From Pantoea sp. WMus005 (lineage in GTDB: Bacteria > Pseudomonadota > Gammaproteobacteria > Enterobacterales > Enterobacteriaceae), in assembly GCF_013415305.1 (NCBI RefSeq), contig NZ_JACBXU010000001.1, positions 558,001 through 622,000 on the forward strand: a DNA stretch of 64,000 nt. Reading direction: 5' to 3'. Position 1 is the stretch's first letter, and each line of letters starts with the position of its first letter. The notes beneath the pieces were generated by a model. That model did no database searches and was not told the DNA's origin. It was given only the letters and a program-made list of their open reading frames with translations. Positions 55,261 through 64,000 of the stretch are shown piece by piece. A program made the translations under genes and the position numbers.

Positions 55261-56217
55261 ATGAACCGATACATGCTGTTCCTGATTGCCCGGCGGATTG
55301 GCGCGGGCATCCTGACTTTGCTTATCGTCTCGGCGGTGGTGTTTTTCATCACCAGCCTGCTGCCGGGTGACGCGGCGCAGATGATCCTCGGCCAGAACGC
55401 CACGCCGGAAACGGTGGCGGCGTTACGGCAGCAACTGGGTCTCGATCAGCCTTTGCTGATGCGCTATATCCACTGGCTGACAGGCATGGTGCAGGGTGAC
55501 TTTGGCACCTCGTTTGCCAGCCATCTGCCCGTCTCGCAGCTGGTGGCGCAGCGTATTCCCGCCACCTTTGAACTGGCGGGTATCACCACGCTGATCTGCG
55601 TGCCGATGGCGCTAATCATCGGCATTATCGCGGCAATGCATCGCGGTTCCCGGCTCGATCGGGCGCTGGTCATCGGCACCATGGCCACAGTCGCCGTGCC
55701 GGAGTTTCTGGTGGCGACGGTGGCGGTGCTGATTTTCGCCGTGAAGCTGCACTGGGTGTCGGCGATGTCGTTCGGCAGTCCGGATAGCGGCCTGCTGAGC
55801 TACCTCAAAGCGTATGCGCTGCCAGTGCTGACCCTCTGTTGCGTCCTGGTCGCGCAGATGGCACGCATGACGCGGGCCGCCATTATCAACCAGCTCGACA
55901 GCCCCTATCTGGAGATGGCGTTGCTGAAAGGGGTGTCACCGCTTCGCGCCGTGCTGCGTCACGCCTTGCCCAACGCCGTCGGACCCATCGCCAACGCGAT
56001 CTCACTCAGCCTCTCCTATCTGTTTGGCGGGGTGATCATCATCGAAACTATCTTCAGCTATCCCGGACTGGCCAGCCAGCTGGTGGATGCGGTCAGTAAC
56101 CGCGACCTGCCGGTGGTGCAGCTCTGCGTGATGCTGTTTGCAGCCTGCTACCTGGTACTGCTGCTGGCGGCCGACATTCTGACTATTGCCTTTAACCCGA
56201 AATGGAGAAGCGCATGA
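55261..56217 (+). CDS. Peptide-class ABC permease, DppB type
   Basis: 318-aa inner-membrane permease. It starts with a membrane helix (IGAGILTLLIVSAVVFFITSL) followed by the DppB hallmark LPGDAAQMILGQNATPETV and the EAA-type loop LKGVSPLRAVLRHALPNAVG. About six membrane segments. Its end overlaps the next permease by four bases. Confidence 0.9.
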   Translation: MNRYMLFLIARRIGAGILTLLIVSAVVFFITSLLPGDAAQMILGQNATPETVAALRQQLGLDQPLLMRYIHWLTGMVQGDFGTSFASHLPVSQLVAQRIPATFELAGITTLICVPMALIIGIIAAMHRGSRLDRALVIGTMATVAVPEFLVATVAVLIFAVKLHWVSAMSFGSPDSGLLSYLKAYALPVLTLCCVLVAQMARMTRAAIINQLDSPYLEMALLKGVSPLRAVLRHALPNAVGPIANAISLSLSYLFGGVIIIETIFSYPGLASQLVDAVSNRDLPVVQLCVMLFAACYLVLLLAADILTIAFNPKWRSA

Positions 56218-57065
56218 ATACTCTCTTGTTGCCCTGGCGTTTCTTACAGTCACTCTCCTGGTCGGGTCGGCTGGGTCTGATGATGTCGCTGTTCTGGCTG
56301 CTGATGGCCCTGTTCGGCACCTCGCTGGCGCCGCACAGCATTGATGACATCGGCGGCGGCCCGCTGATGGGCGGCCTGACGGCGGATAACCTGCTGGGCA
56401 CCGACTATCTGGGACGCGACATGCTGAGCCGTATCCTTTATGGCGCGAAATTCTCTATCGGCCTGGCACTCAGTGCGGCGCTGCTGGCCAGCCTGATCGG
56501 CACGCTTCTGGCCTTGCTGGCGGCGGTGACGGGACGCTGGCTGGAGGAGTTACTCGGTCGCGTCAACGATGCCCTGCTGGTGCTGCCAGGCAAAGTCCTG
56601 TCGCTGATGATCGTTGCGGTGTTTGGCTCCTCGCTGCCGATGCTGATCCTGACGGCGGTGTTCACCTACTGGCCGGGCGCATTCCGCATCGCGTTTGCCA
56701 TGGCCAGTTCGCTGCGCAGCATGGATTATGTTCGCGCTTCACGACTGCGGGGCGAAAGCCGTTGGTATATCGCCATACACGACATCCTGCCCAACATGGT
56801 GCATCCGATGCTGACGGACTTCGGCCTGCGCTTTGTCTACATCGTGCTGCTGCTGAGCGGCCTGAGCTTCCTGGGGCTGGGCGTGCAGCCGCCGTACGCC
56901 GACTGGGGCACGCTGGTACGTGAAAACATGCAGGGGCTGTTTGACGGTTCGCCTGCGGTACTGATGCCCGCGCTGGCGATTGCCAGCCTGACCATTGGTG
57001 CCAACCTGTTTATTGACAGTCTGCAGGCGATGCGTCCGATGACGCTGGCGAGGGAGGGAGCATGA
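56214..57065 (+). CDS. Peptide-class ABC permease, DppC type
   Basis: 283-aa inner-membrane permease from the ATG at 56214 (GGAG six bases upstream; the frame begins at 56202). The DppC-type segment is DNLLGTDYLGRDMLSRILYG and the EAA loop RLRGESRWYIAIHDILPNMV; SFLGLGVQPPYADWGTLV near the end is characteristic. It overlaps the neighbours by four bases on each side. Confidence 0.9.
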   Translation: MNTLLLPWRFLQSLSWSGRLGLMMSLFWLLMALFGTSLAPHSIDDIGGGPLMGGLTADNLLGTDYLGRDMLSRILYGAKFSIGLALSAALLASLIGTLLALLAAVTGRWLEELLGRVNDALLVLPGKVLSLMIVAVFGSSLPMLILTAVFTYWPGAFRIAFAMASSLRSMDYVRASRLRGESRWYIAIHDILPNMVHPMLTDFGLRFVYIVLLLSGLSFLGLGVQPPYADWGTLVRENMQGLFDGSPAVLMPALAIASLTIGANLFIDSLQAMRPMTLAREGA

Positions 57066-58726
57066 ACGTGACACCACATACTGCTATGCCGGTGATTTCG
57101 GTCGATAAACTGCGTGTCACCGCGCAGACCGATCGCGGTGAAGAGATCGACCTGGTTTCTGACATTCATTTTACCGTGCAGAAAGGTGAGGTGCTGGCGC
57201 TGATAGGCGAATCCGGCTCCGGTAAAACCACCATCGCCATGGCGGTAATGGGCTATGCCCGCAGCGGCTGCCGCATTGCCGAAGGGAATATTCACGTTGC
57301 TGGCACGGATGTTAACAGCCTGACGCCGGGCCAGCTGCGCGCCTTTCGCGGCAACAAAGTCGCCTATATCGCCCAGAGTGCGGCGGCGTCCTTTAATCCG
57401 GGGATGAAAATTCTCGACCAGGTGATTGAGCCGGTGGTTATTCACGGCACCCTGACGCGCAAAGCGGCGAAAGAGAAGGCGATAGGCCTGTTTCGCGAAC
57501 TGGCTCTGCCGAACCCCGAGACCATTGGCGATCGTTTCCCGCACCAGGTATCGGGCGGCCAGCTACAGCGTCTGATGACGGCGATGGCGCTGATTGGCGA
57601 TCCGGATGTGGTGATCCTGGATGAACCGACCACCGCACTGGATGTGACCACCCAGGTAGAAGTGCTGAAAGCGTTTCGACGCGTGGTGGTGCAGCGTGGC
57701 GTTACCGCGATTTACGTCAGCCATGACCTGGCCGTGGTGGCACAGATGGCCGACCGGATTCTGGTGCTGTTGCGCGGCAAAATGGCGGAGTATGGCAGCA
57801 CTGAGCATCTGATTGGCGCCCCAAAGGCGGAGTACACCCGCTTACTGATGGATGCCGCGCGGCAGAAAGAGCGGCCCAGCAACTGGTGCCCGGCCGCTGC
57901 CGATATTCAGCCGCTGCTGGAAGTGCGCGACCTCAACGCAGGTTATGGCCCGCGCGACAGCGAAGGCCATTCGAAAGTGCGCATTCTTGAGGAGATTAAC
58001 CTCAAACTGTGGAAGGGGCAGGCGATTGGCATTATCGGTGAATCAGGCTCGGGCAAAACCACCCTGGCGCACGCCATTGCCGGACTTAACGCCCCCAGTC
58101 ACGGCCACATCCTGTTTAACGGCCACTACATCGCGGGCGATATGCAAAAACGCCCTGACAACGAGCTGCGGCGCATTCAGTATGTGTTCCAGATGGCGGA
58201 TACCGCACTGAATCCGGCCCACAGTGTTGAACGTATCCTGTCGCGACCGCTGACGCTGTTTCATGGCCTGAGCGGGGCAGCCCGCCAGCAGCGACTTTAT
58301 CAGTTGCTGGATCTGGTCAAGCTGCCACGCAGTGTGCTGTGGCGACGTCCCTGGGCGCTTTCCGGTGGACAGAAGCAGCGCGTCAATCTGGCGCGTGCGC
58401 TGGCGGCAGAACCGGACCTGATTCTGTGTGATGAAGTGACCTCGGCGCTCGATACCGTGGTTGCCGCCGCCGTGCTCGACTTAATCAGCGAACTGCGCCG
58501 CGAGCTGGGACTCTCGGTGATCTTCATCAGCCACGACATGCATGCCGTTCGCGCGGTGTGTGACGAAATTGTGGTAATGAAGAGTGGTCGCATCGTCACC
58601 CAGCTGGCACGTAACGACTACGACAAGCCGACCAGTGAGTTGTATTTCGAGCGGCTGAAGCGCGCGGTGCCGGAGCTGCGTCAGGGCTGGCTGGATGAGC
58701 ATGAAGAGATTTTAAAAGCAGAGTGA
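57062..58726 (+). CDS. Fused double ATPase of the peptide-class ABC importer (DppD-DppF fusion)
   Basis: 554-aa protein combining two ABC ATPase domains usually encoded separately. Domain 1: Walker A GESGSGKTTIAMAVM, signature VSGGQLQRLMTAMAL, Walker B VVILDEPTTALD. Domain 2: Walker A GESGSGKTTLAHAIA, signature LSGGQKQRVNLARAL, Walker B LILCDEVTSALD. Both sets look functional. The four-base overlap with the permease makes a tight operon. Confidence 0.92.
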   Translation: MNVTPHTAMPVISVDKLRVTAQTDRGEEIDLVSDIHFTVQKGEVLALIGESGSGKTTIAMAVMGYARSGCRIAEGNIHVAGTDVNSLTPGQLRAFRGNKVAYIAQSAAASFNPGMKILDQVIEPVVIHGTLTRKAAKEKAIGLFRELALPNPETIGDRFPHQVSGGQLQRLMTAMALIGDPDVVILDEPTTALDVTTQVEVLKAFRRVVVQRGVTAIYVSHDLAVVAQMADRILVLLRGKMAEYGSTEHLIGAPKAEYTRLLMDAARQKERPSNWCPAAADIQPLLEVRDLNAGYGPRDSEGHSKVRILEEINLKLWKGQAIGIIGESGSGKTTLAHAIAGLNAPSHGHILFNGHYIAGDMQKRPDNELRRIQYVFQMADTALNPAHSVERILSRPLTLFHGLSGAARQQRLYQLLDLVKLPRSVLWRRPWALSGGQKQRVNLARALAAEPDLILCDEVTSALDTVVAAAVLDLISELRRELGLSVIFISHDMHAVRAVCDEIVVMKSGRIVTQLARNDYDKPTSELYFERLKRAVPELRQGWLDEHEEILKAE

Positions 58727-58746
58727 GTTAGCGCGCTCTGATTTAC

Positions 58747-58779
58747 CCGCCTGAACAGCCTTTATTGCTGTGCAGGCGG
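58747..58779 (+). other. Hairpin between the ABC importer and second oxidase
   Basis: Stem CCGCCTG-aa-CAG/CTG-tg-CAGGCGG within the 123-base gap. No T-run; it may protect mRNA ends or reduce read-through within the operon. Confidence 0.45.
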
Positions 58780-58849
58780 CGCGGGTCAGCGTTCGGCGGC
58801 GATGCCGCTCTGCGCCAGACCAGAGAATGACAACAGAGGTTATTGTGTT

Positions 58850-60181
58850 ATGCCTGCACCGATTCGTTATGTACAGGACAGTGCGAATTTCCCCGAGTCC
58901 GCTGATGTGGTGGTGATTGGCGCCGGTATCGCCGGTGCCGCAGCCACCTGGGAGCTGGCGAAGCAGGGATTGAAGGTTGTGCTGATTGAAAAAGGCCTGG
59001 TAGGCGCAGAGCAATCAAGCCGCAACTGGGGCTGGTGTCGCCAGCAGAACCGCGATGAGCGTGAACTGCCGTTGATTATCTATGCGCTGCAACGCTGGGG
59101 TGAGCTGAACGATGAAACCGGCGAAGAGCTGGGGTTCCGCCGCAGCGGGCTGGTTTATGCCACGCAGGAAGAGTCGGACATCGCGGCCTGGGATAAGTGG
59201 ATCCAGATGGCAAAAGGCTATGGCGTAAACAGTGCGATTCTCACGGCGGAGCAGGCCAAAGCGATGACGCCCGGCAGCACCACAAACTGGCGGGGCGGTC
59301 TCTCAGCGCCGACTGACGGTCATGCTGAGCCACGTCTGGCCGCGCCAGGGCTGGTGGCGGGCGCGCTGAAAAAAGGTGCGCTGCTGTTTCAGCAGTGCGC
59401 GGTGCGTGGGCTGGATACCGCCGGCGGCAGAGTCAGTGGCGTCTGGACTGAACGCGGTCTGATCAAAACCAGCCGGGTCATCTGCGCCGCCGGGGCCTGG
59501 ACCTCGATGTTCTGCCGTCGTCATGGCATCGATCTGCCGCTGGGCAATGTGATTGGCACTGCTTTCCGTACGCAGCCCATTGAGCAGGCGATCGCCATGC
59601 CGCTCTACACGCCGGGCTTCGCCTGTCGGCCGCAAATGGACGGTAGTTACACCGTCTCAGTGTCAGGGCGCGGGCGTCTGGAGCCGGGCGCGCAGGGCCT
59701 GCGTTATGCCCGCCAGTTCTATCCGACCTTTAAAAGCCGCCGCAAGAATCTCACCCTGAATCTTGGCCTTTCGCCGTTCTTCAACGGCCCGGAAGCGATG
59801 GGCGGCTGGGCATTTGACCGCGAGTCGCCGTTTGAGCGCATGCGTATTCTTGATCCGGCTGCCGATGCAAACATCGTGGAAGAGGGCCTGGCGGCGATGC
59901 GGCGTGAATACCCGGCACTGGCAAATCTCCGGCTGGCGCAGTCATGGGGCGGCATGATTGACAGCACCCCGGACGCGATTCCGGTGATCTCTACCGTGGC
60001 GAAACTGCCGGGGCTGGTGCTCTCGGCGGGTTACAGCGCCCACGGCTTTGGTATTGGACCGGGTGCCGGACGACTGGCAGCCGACCTTGCCACCGAAGCC
60101 ACACCGATTGTTGATCCGACACCTTACCGCTACAGCCGTCTGGTTGACGGCAGCGGACTTGAAACGCCAGGCATGATGTAA
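58850..60181 (+). CDS. FAD-dependent amine/amino-acid oxidoreductase 2 (DAO family)
   Basis: 443-aa flavoprotein from the ATG at 58850 with GAGG upstream. The ADP-binding motif is DVVVIGAGIAGAAATWELAK, the second glycine-rich part SSRNWGWCRQQNRDE, and the C-terminal loop VLSAGYSAHGFGIGPGAG. It is a paralogue of the oxidase at 52267, so the pathway probably has two separate oxidative deamination or demethylation steps. Confidence 0.83.
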   Translation: MPAPIRYVQDSANFPESADVVVIGAGIAGAAATWELAKQGLKVVLIEKGLVGAEQSSRNWGWCRQQNRDERELPLIIYALQRWGELNDETGEELGFRRSGLVYATQEESDIAAWDKWIQMAKGYGVNSAILTAEQAKAMTPGSTTNWRGGLSAPTDGHAEPRLAAPGLVAGALKKGALLFQQCAVRGLDTAGGRVSGVWTERGLIKTSRVICAAGAWTSMFCRRHGIDLPLGNVIGTAFRTQPIEQAIAMPLYTPGFACRPQMDGSYTVSVSGRGRLEPGAQGLRYARQFYPTFKSRRKNLTLNLGLSPFFNGPEAMGGWAFDRESPFERMRILDPAADANIVEEGLAAMRREYPALANLRLAQSWGGMIDSTPDAIPVISTVAKLPGLVLSAGYSAHGFGIGPGAGRLAADLATEATPIVDPTPYRYSRLVDGSGLETPGMM

Positions 60182-60192
60182 GGAGACCTGTA

Positions 60193-61035
60193 ATGAGCCT
60201 GATAATACGCGCAATGACGCCAGACGATATCGAGCAGTGTTACGCCTTAACGCAGGCGCTGAAATGGCCCCACCGACGCGAAGACTGGCAGCTGGCGCTG
60301 CAACTGGGCGAGGGCACGGTAATTGAAGAGCAGGGCAGGCTGATTGGCAGCGCCGTACTCTGGCGCTGGGGAGACAGGGCCGCCACGCTGGGAATGATTA
60401 TTGTCGATAATCAGCAGCAGGGGCGCGGCCTGGGAAAACAGCTGATGCTGGCGCAACTGGAGAAACTGCCCGACTGTAATGTGCGTCTGCACGCGACTGA
60501 AATGGGCAAAGGTTTGTATGAAAAGCTTGGCTTTGTCAGCTGCGGTGAGATTCGCCAGCACCAGACCCGAGCAGTGACGACACTGCCGGACATGGTGATC
60601 CCGGCGGGAATGCAACTGCGACCCGCGACTCAGGCCGATCACGCCACGCTGGTGACACGGGATCAGCAGGCAAACGGTATGCATCGTCCTGCGCTTATTG
60701 CGCATTTACTGCGCGACTGCCAGACGGTGCTTTTAGAGGACGCGGCACAGCAGATTCAGGGCTTCGCCAGCCTGCGCCGCTTTGGTCACGGCTGGGCGAT
60801 AGGCCCGGTCATCGCGGCGGACTTCCCGATCGCTCAGGCGCTGGTCGCCTCGCTGATGCAATCGCTGCAGGGTGAATTCCTGCGCATCGACACGGATGCA
60901 ACGCTGCCGATGGCCGCCTGGCTTGAGAGCCTGGGCATCCCTCAGGTCGATGCCCCCCCCACTATGGTGCGCGGCACGCCCTGGACGCCAAAGGGGATGC
61001 AGGCGTTTGGACTGATGACGCAGGCAATGGCCTGA
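60193..61035 (+). CDS. GNAT-family N-acetyltransferase, two-domain
   Basis: 280-aa predicted acetyltransferase. The N-terminal GNAT domain has the acetyl-CoA pyrophosphate loop in IIVDNQQQGRGLGKQLM and MGKGLYEKLGFVSCG; the C-terminal ~140 residues look like a second, degenerate GNAT-like half (TVLLEDAAQQIQGFASLRR). It may acetylate the pathway amine; a deacylase (M20) lies two genes on. The last base of its stop codon is the first base of the next start. Confidence 0.78.
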   Translation: MSLIIRAMTPDDIEQCYALTQALKWPHRREDWQLALQLGEGTVIEEQGRLIGSAVLWRWGDRAATLGMIIVDNQQQGRGLGKQLMLAQLEKLPDCNVRLHATEMGKGLYEKLGFVSCGEIRQHQTRAVTTLPDMVIPAGMQLRPATQADHATLVTRDQQANGMHRPALIAHLLRDCQTVLLEDAAQQIQGFASLRRFGHGWAIGPVIAADFPIAQALVASLMQSLQGEFLRIDTDATLPMAAWLESLGIPQVDAPPTMVRGTPWTPKGMQAFGLMTQAMA

Positions 61036-61961
61036 TGCATATCGTCTATAAATCGGAGCCGGAACGTGGCCGGATCTGGCAACGCTGGCTGGCAGAGCAT
61101 GCGCCTGACATTCAGCTGCATATCTGGCCTGAAACCGGCGATCCAGAGCAGGTTGAGGCGCTGGTTGCCTGGCAGCCACCCGCTGACATTCCGGCGCTGT
61201 TTCCCCGGCTGAAATTGCTGTTCTCGGTGGGTGCGGGCGCCGATCAGTTTGACTTCAGGGCGCTGCCACCGGACCTGCCAGTGATCAGGATGATCGAGCC
61301 TGGCCTGACGCAGGGCATGGTGGAATATGTCACTTTCGCCGTGCTTGGTCTGCATCGCGACATGCCACGCTATTTCCATCAGCAGCGCCAGCAGCAGTGG
61401 CTGACCCACGCGGCAAAACCGGCCGCGCAGCGTCGGGTAGGCGTGATGGGCCTGGGTGAACTGGGTCAGGCCGCATTAGCGCAGCTGGTGGCGCTGGGCT
61501 TTGACTGCGCAGGCTGGAGCCGCACACCACGCCAGATTCCCGACGTCCGCTGCTGGCACGGTAACGACCAACTTGAGGCGTTTCTGGCACACAGCGAGAT
61601 TCTGGTCTGCCTGCTACCGCTGACTAACACCACACACGGTTTACTTAACCGCAGCCTGTTTAATCAGTTGCCACAGGGCGCGGCGCTGGTGCAGGCCGGG
61701 CGCGGCCCGCAACTGAATCATGACGATCTGCTCGACGCGCTGGAGAGCGGTCAGCTCCGTGCTGCCGTGATCGATGTCACCGACCCGGAGCCGTTACCGG
61801 CGGGTCATCCCTTCTGGCACCATCCCGCCATCTGGCTCACACCCCACATCGCCAGCCAGACGCAGAACGAGAGCGCCATTGCGGCCCTGCTGGAAAACCT
61901 GCGGCGTTACCAGCGTGGCGAGCCGCTGCACGGTGAGATTGATCGTTCGCGAGGATATTAA
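61035..61961 (+). CDS. D-2-hydroxyacid dehydrogenase (GhrA-like)
   Basis: 308-aa NAD(P)-dependent reductase of 2-keto acids such as glyoxylate or hydroxypyruvate. The Rossmann motif is GVMGLGELGQAALAQL; the catalytic Arg is in VQAGRGPQL, Glu in DVTDPEPLP, and His in LTPHIASQT. The C-terminus IDRSRGY resembles GhrA. It is translationally coupled to the acetyltransferase. Confidence 0.85.
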   Translation: MHIVYKSEPERGRIWQRWLAEHAPDIQLHIWPETGDPEQVEALVAWQPPADIPALFPRLKLLFSVGAGADQFDFRALPPDLPVIRMIEPGLTQGMVEYVTFAVLGLHRDMPRYFHQQRQQQWLTHAAKPAAQRRVGVMGLGELGQAALAQLVALGFDCAGWSRTPRQIPDVRCWHGNDQLEAFLAHSEILVCLLPLTNTTHGLLNRSLFNQLPQGAALVQAGRGPQLNHDDLLDALESGQLRAAVIDVTDPEPLPAGHPFWHHPAIWLTPHIASQTQNESAIAALLENLRRYQRGEPLHGEIDRSRGY

Positions 61962-61962
61962 G

Positions 61963-63096
61963 ATGGAACATTTAGTGGCACTGCGCCGCGATCTGCATGC
62001 GCACCCGGAGCTGGGCTTTCAGGAGCAGCGCACCAGCGACATCGTGGCGAATTTCCTGCAACAGCTGGGCATTGAAGTGCATCGCGGTATCGGTAAAACC
62101 GGCGTGGTCGGGATACTGAAGAAGGGCAGCAGTGAACGCATGATCGGCCTGCGCGCCGACATGGATGCGCTGCCGATGCAGGATCAGAGCGGCACCGACT
62201 GGCAAAGCCAGGCAGAGCAGGTGAGTCACGCCTGCGGCCACGACGGTCACACCGTGATGCTGCTGGGGGCCGCCGAAAAACTGGCGCGCGATATCAGCTT
62301 TGATGGCCGCGTCTGTTTTATCTTCCAGCCCGCCGAAGAGGGGCTGGCAGGCGCGAAAGCGATGATCGATGACGGCCTCTTCAGCCGCTTCCCCTGCGAA
62401 GCAGTCTACGCCATTCATAACTGGCCGGAACTGCCGCTCGGGCAGGTACAGACCCGGCCCGGCGCCATCATGGCGGCGGCTGACCGCTTTGATATCCGGG
62501 TGCTGGGCGGAGGCGGTCACGCCGCACAGCCTCACCTGACTCACGATACGCTGCTGGCGACCAGTGAGCTGGTGGTGCAGCTGAATACGCTGGTCGCGCG
62601 CGCCCTGGATCCGTGCGAAACGGCACTGCTCACCGTCACCCGAATGCAGGGCGGTTTTTCGCACAACATGATCCCGGCAGAGGCAAATATCACCGGCACG
62701 GTGCGCACTTTCAGCCCGGCGGCACAGAATACGATTGAAACGCGGCTGCGCCAGATGGCGGAGCACATCACCGCCGCCCATGGCCTGCGCACAGAAGTGA
62801 ACTATCTGCGTTACTACCCGGCAACCCTTAACAGCGCGGCGGAAGCGCAGTTTTGCCTGGAGGTGCTGAAGCAGGCGGGCATTCCTGCGGAGGCCGCGCC
62901 CAGACCCGCGCTCACGTCGGAAGATTTTGCTTTTATGTTGCAGGCGCGGCCCGGTGCCTATCTGTGGCTGGGATCGGCACCCTGCAAGCCGCTGCACCAT
63001 GCTGCTTATGACTTCAACGATGCGCTGATCCCGCATGGCATTAACGTTTTTGTCACGCTGATTCGTCAGGCGCTGGCAGAGAAATTTCCCTGCTGA
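61963..63096 (+). CDS. M20-family amidohydrolase (hippurate hydrolase type)
   Basis: 377-aa metal-dependent amidohydrolase from the ATG at 61963 (GAGGA upstream; the longer frame from 61774 overlaps the previous gene). The metal site motifs are HACGHDGHTVMLLGAAEKL and IFQPAEEGLAGAKAMIDDG, with LRADMDALPM before. Such enzymes cleave N-acyl amino acids. In this cluster it could release an amino acid or diamine from an acyl or glutamyl conjugate (inference). Confidence 0.88.
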   Translation: MEHLVALRRDLHAHPELGFQEQRTSDIVANFLQQLGIEVHRGIGKTGVVGILKKGSSERMIGLRADMDALPMQDQSGTDWQSQAEQVSHACGHDGHTVMLLGAAEKLARDISFDGRVCFIFQPAEEGLAGAKAMIDDGLFSRFPCEAVYAIHNWPELPLGQVQTRPGAIMAAADRFDIRVLGGGGHAAQPHLTHDTLLATSELVVQLNTLVARALDPCETALLTVTRMQGGFSHNMIPAEANITGTVRTFSPAAQNTIETRLRQMAEHITAAHGLRTEVNYLRYYPATLNSAAEAQFCLEVLKQAGIPAEAAPRPALTSEDFAFMLQARPGAYLWLGSAPCKPLHHAAYDFNDALIPHGINVFVTLIRQALAEKFPC

Positions 63097-63209
63097 ATGC
63101 AGCGGGATTTTGACAGGAAATGCCGCTGCCCGGGCAATTACGGCAGCGTGAGAAACCAGCAGATTGCGATACTTGAACCAACCGAACGATACGTGGATGA
63201 GGGTTTAAA

Positions 63210-64000
63210 ATGCAGAATGTCATGGCAGAACAGCAAGCATATTCCGATAACAGCCTGTTACTGGATGCACGCGAGCAGAATGTGCCGCGCGGTGTCGTTA
63301 CCGCCCATCCGCTGGTGATCGAACGCGCCAGAGGCAGTGAAGTGTGGGATGTGGAGGGTAATCGCTATCTCGACTTTGTCGGCGGGATTGGCGTGCTGAA
63401 CGTCGGCCACAATCACCCGGCGGTGGTCAATGCGGTGACCCGCCAGCTCGGGCTGGTGTCTCACGCCTGTTTTCAGGTGGTGGCTTATCCGGGCTACATC
63501 GAGCTGGCGCAGCGGCTGAACAAACTGGTCGGTGGCGATGAAGCGTATAAAAGCGTCTTCTTCACCAGCGGCGCTGAAGCGGTAGAAAACGCGGTGAAGA
63601 TTGCCCGTTCACACACCCAGCGCCCCGGCATCATTGCTTTTGATGGGGCATTTCATGGACGCACCCTGCTGGGGGTCACCCTGACCGGCATGTCCGCGCC
63701 TTACAAACAGAATTTTGGCCCGTTCCCTGGCGATATCTACCGTCTGCCGTTCCCGAACCCGCTGCACGGCATTACCGAAGCAGACTGCCTGAAGGCGATG
63801 GATCAGCTGTTCGCGGTGCAGATCCTGCCGGAGCGCGTCGCGGCCATTATCATCGAGCCCGTGCAGGGCGATGGCGGCTTCCTGCCCGCCGGGCCAGCCT
63901 TTATGCAGGCGTTACGCCGTATCACCAGCCAGCACGGCATTCTGCTGATCTGTGATGAAGTGCAGTCCGGCTTTGGACGCACCGGCACGATGTTCGCCTT
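63210..64000 (+). CDS. gabT: 4-aminobutyrate aminotransferase (GabT-type), cut by window end
   Basis: PLP-dependent class III aminotransferase; the first 263 codons are visible. The ATG at 63210 has GAGG seven bases upstream. Family segments: VWDVEGNRYLDFVGGIGVLN, TSGAEAVENAVKIARSHTQR (PLP phosphate site), FDGAFHGRTLLGVTLTG and ICDEVQSGFGRTGTMFAF (Asp near the PLP pyridine). The catalytic Lys lies beyond the window. It would transfer the omega-amino group of 4-aminobutyrate or a homologue to 2-oxoglutarate, giving the semialdehyde used by the GabD-type enzyme. Confidence 0.85.
   Translation, partial: MQNVMAEQQAYSDNSLLLDAREQNVPRGVVTAHPLVIERARGSEVWDVEGNRYLDFVGGIGVLNVGHNHPAVVNAVTRQLGLVSHACFQVVAYPGYIELAQRLNKLVGGDEAYKSVFFTSGAEAVENAVKIARSHTQRPGIIAFDGAFHGRTLLGVTLTGMSAPYKQNFGPFPGDIYRLPFPNPLHGITEADCLKAMDQLFAVQILPERVAAIIIEPVQGDGGFLPAGPAFMQALRRITSQHGILLICDEVQSGFGRTGTMFA

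Overview
The window looks like a chromosomal segment of an Enterobacterales bacterium, most likely Erwiniaceae and Pantoea-like. I infer this from the high similarity (recalled, not searched) of SbcB, DacD, YeeA, TmaR, KatG, YaiL, Nac and Cbl to their Escherichia coli counterparts, from the conserved gene order sbcB-dacD-yeeA-tmaR and tRNA-Asn-nac-cbl, and from GC-rich core genes beside an AT-richer insertion.

Layout. 1-4.4 kb is core: sbcB (cut by the window start), dacD, yeeA, tmaR. 4.4-11.5 kb carries an orphan lacI, a PanE-family reductase, a PhnD-like protein, a luciferase-like monooxygenase and katG with an OxyR-type operator. 11.5-13.4 kb is a three-gene hipBST toxin-antitoxin locus with its own promoter and an array of four operators, beside a tRNA-Asn gene. 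13.9-28.4 kb is ordinary chromosome: a Gfo/Idh/MocA dehydrogenase, a tetR-oxidase-glycosyltransferase cluster, yaiL, an RluA-family synthase, an RND efflux pair, a chemoreceptor with a sigma-28 promoter, and a lipoprotein carrying a TolA C-terminal-like domain.

28.6-40.75 kb is a genomic island. A 16-bp copy of the tRNA-Asn 3' end at 28605 matches the intact second tRNA-Asn at 40736. It carries a three-gene operon transcribed leftward: a 2092-aa predicted nuclease-STAND NTPase-repeat protein, a roughly 263-aa protein overlapping its 3' end, and a 1128-aa protein with a PLD-like HDR motif. It also holds a broken ardC-type antirestriction gene and no recognisable integrase. This operon is the best candidate for an undescribed (or little described) anti-phage system; its nearest known relatives are the Avs/AVAST nuclease-STAND proteins.

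40.8-44.9 kb is a ribose/inositol-class sugar ABC operon. 45-48 kb holds nac, with a clear sigma-54 promoter and two NtrC-type sites, then cbl, separated by an unusual pair of inverted GC-rich repeats. From 48.2 kb to the end lies a catabolic cluster: a GabD-like dehydrogenase, then a long operon behind a second sigma-54 promoter, with an aldehyde dehydrogenase, a haloacid-dehalogenase-type hydrolase, two FAD amine/amino-acid oxidases, a complete peptide-class ABC importer (Tat-exported binding protein, two permeases, fused double ATPase), a GNAT acetyltransferase, a GhrA-like dehydrogenase, an M20 amidohydrolase and gabT (cut by the window end). Together these resemble a pathway that imports an amine- or amide-type nitrogen compound, oxidises it to an aldehyde and acid, and passes carbon and nitrogen through 4-aminobutyrate-like intermediates.
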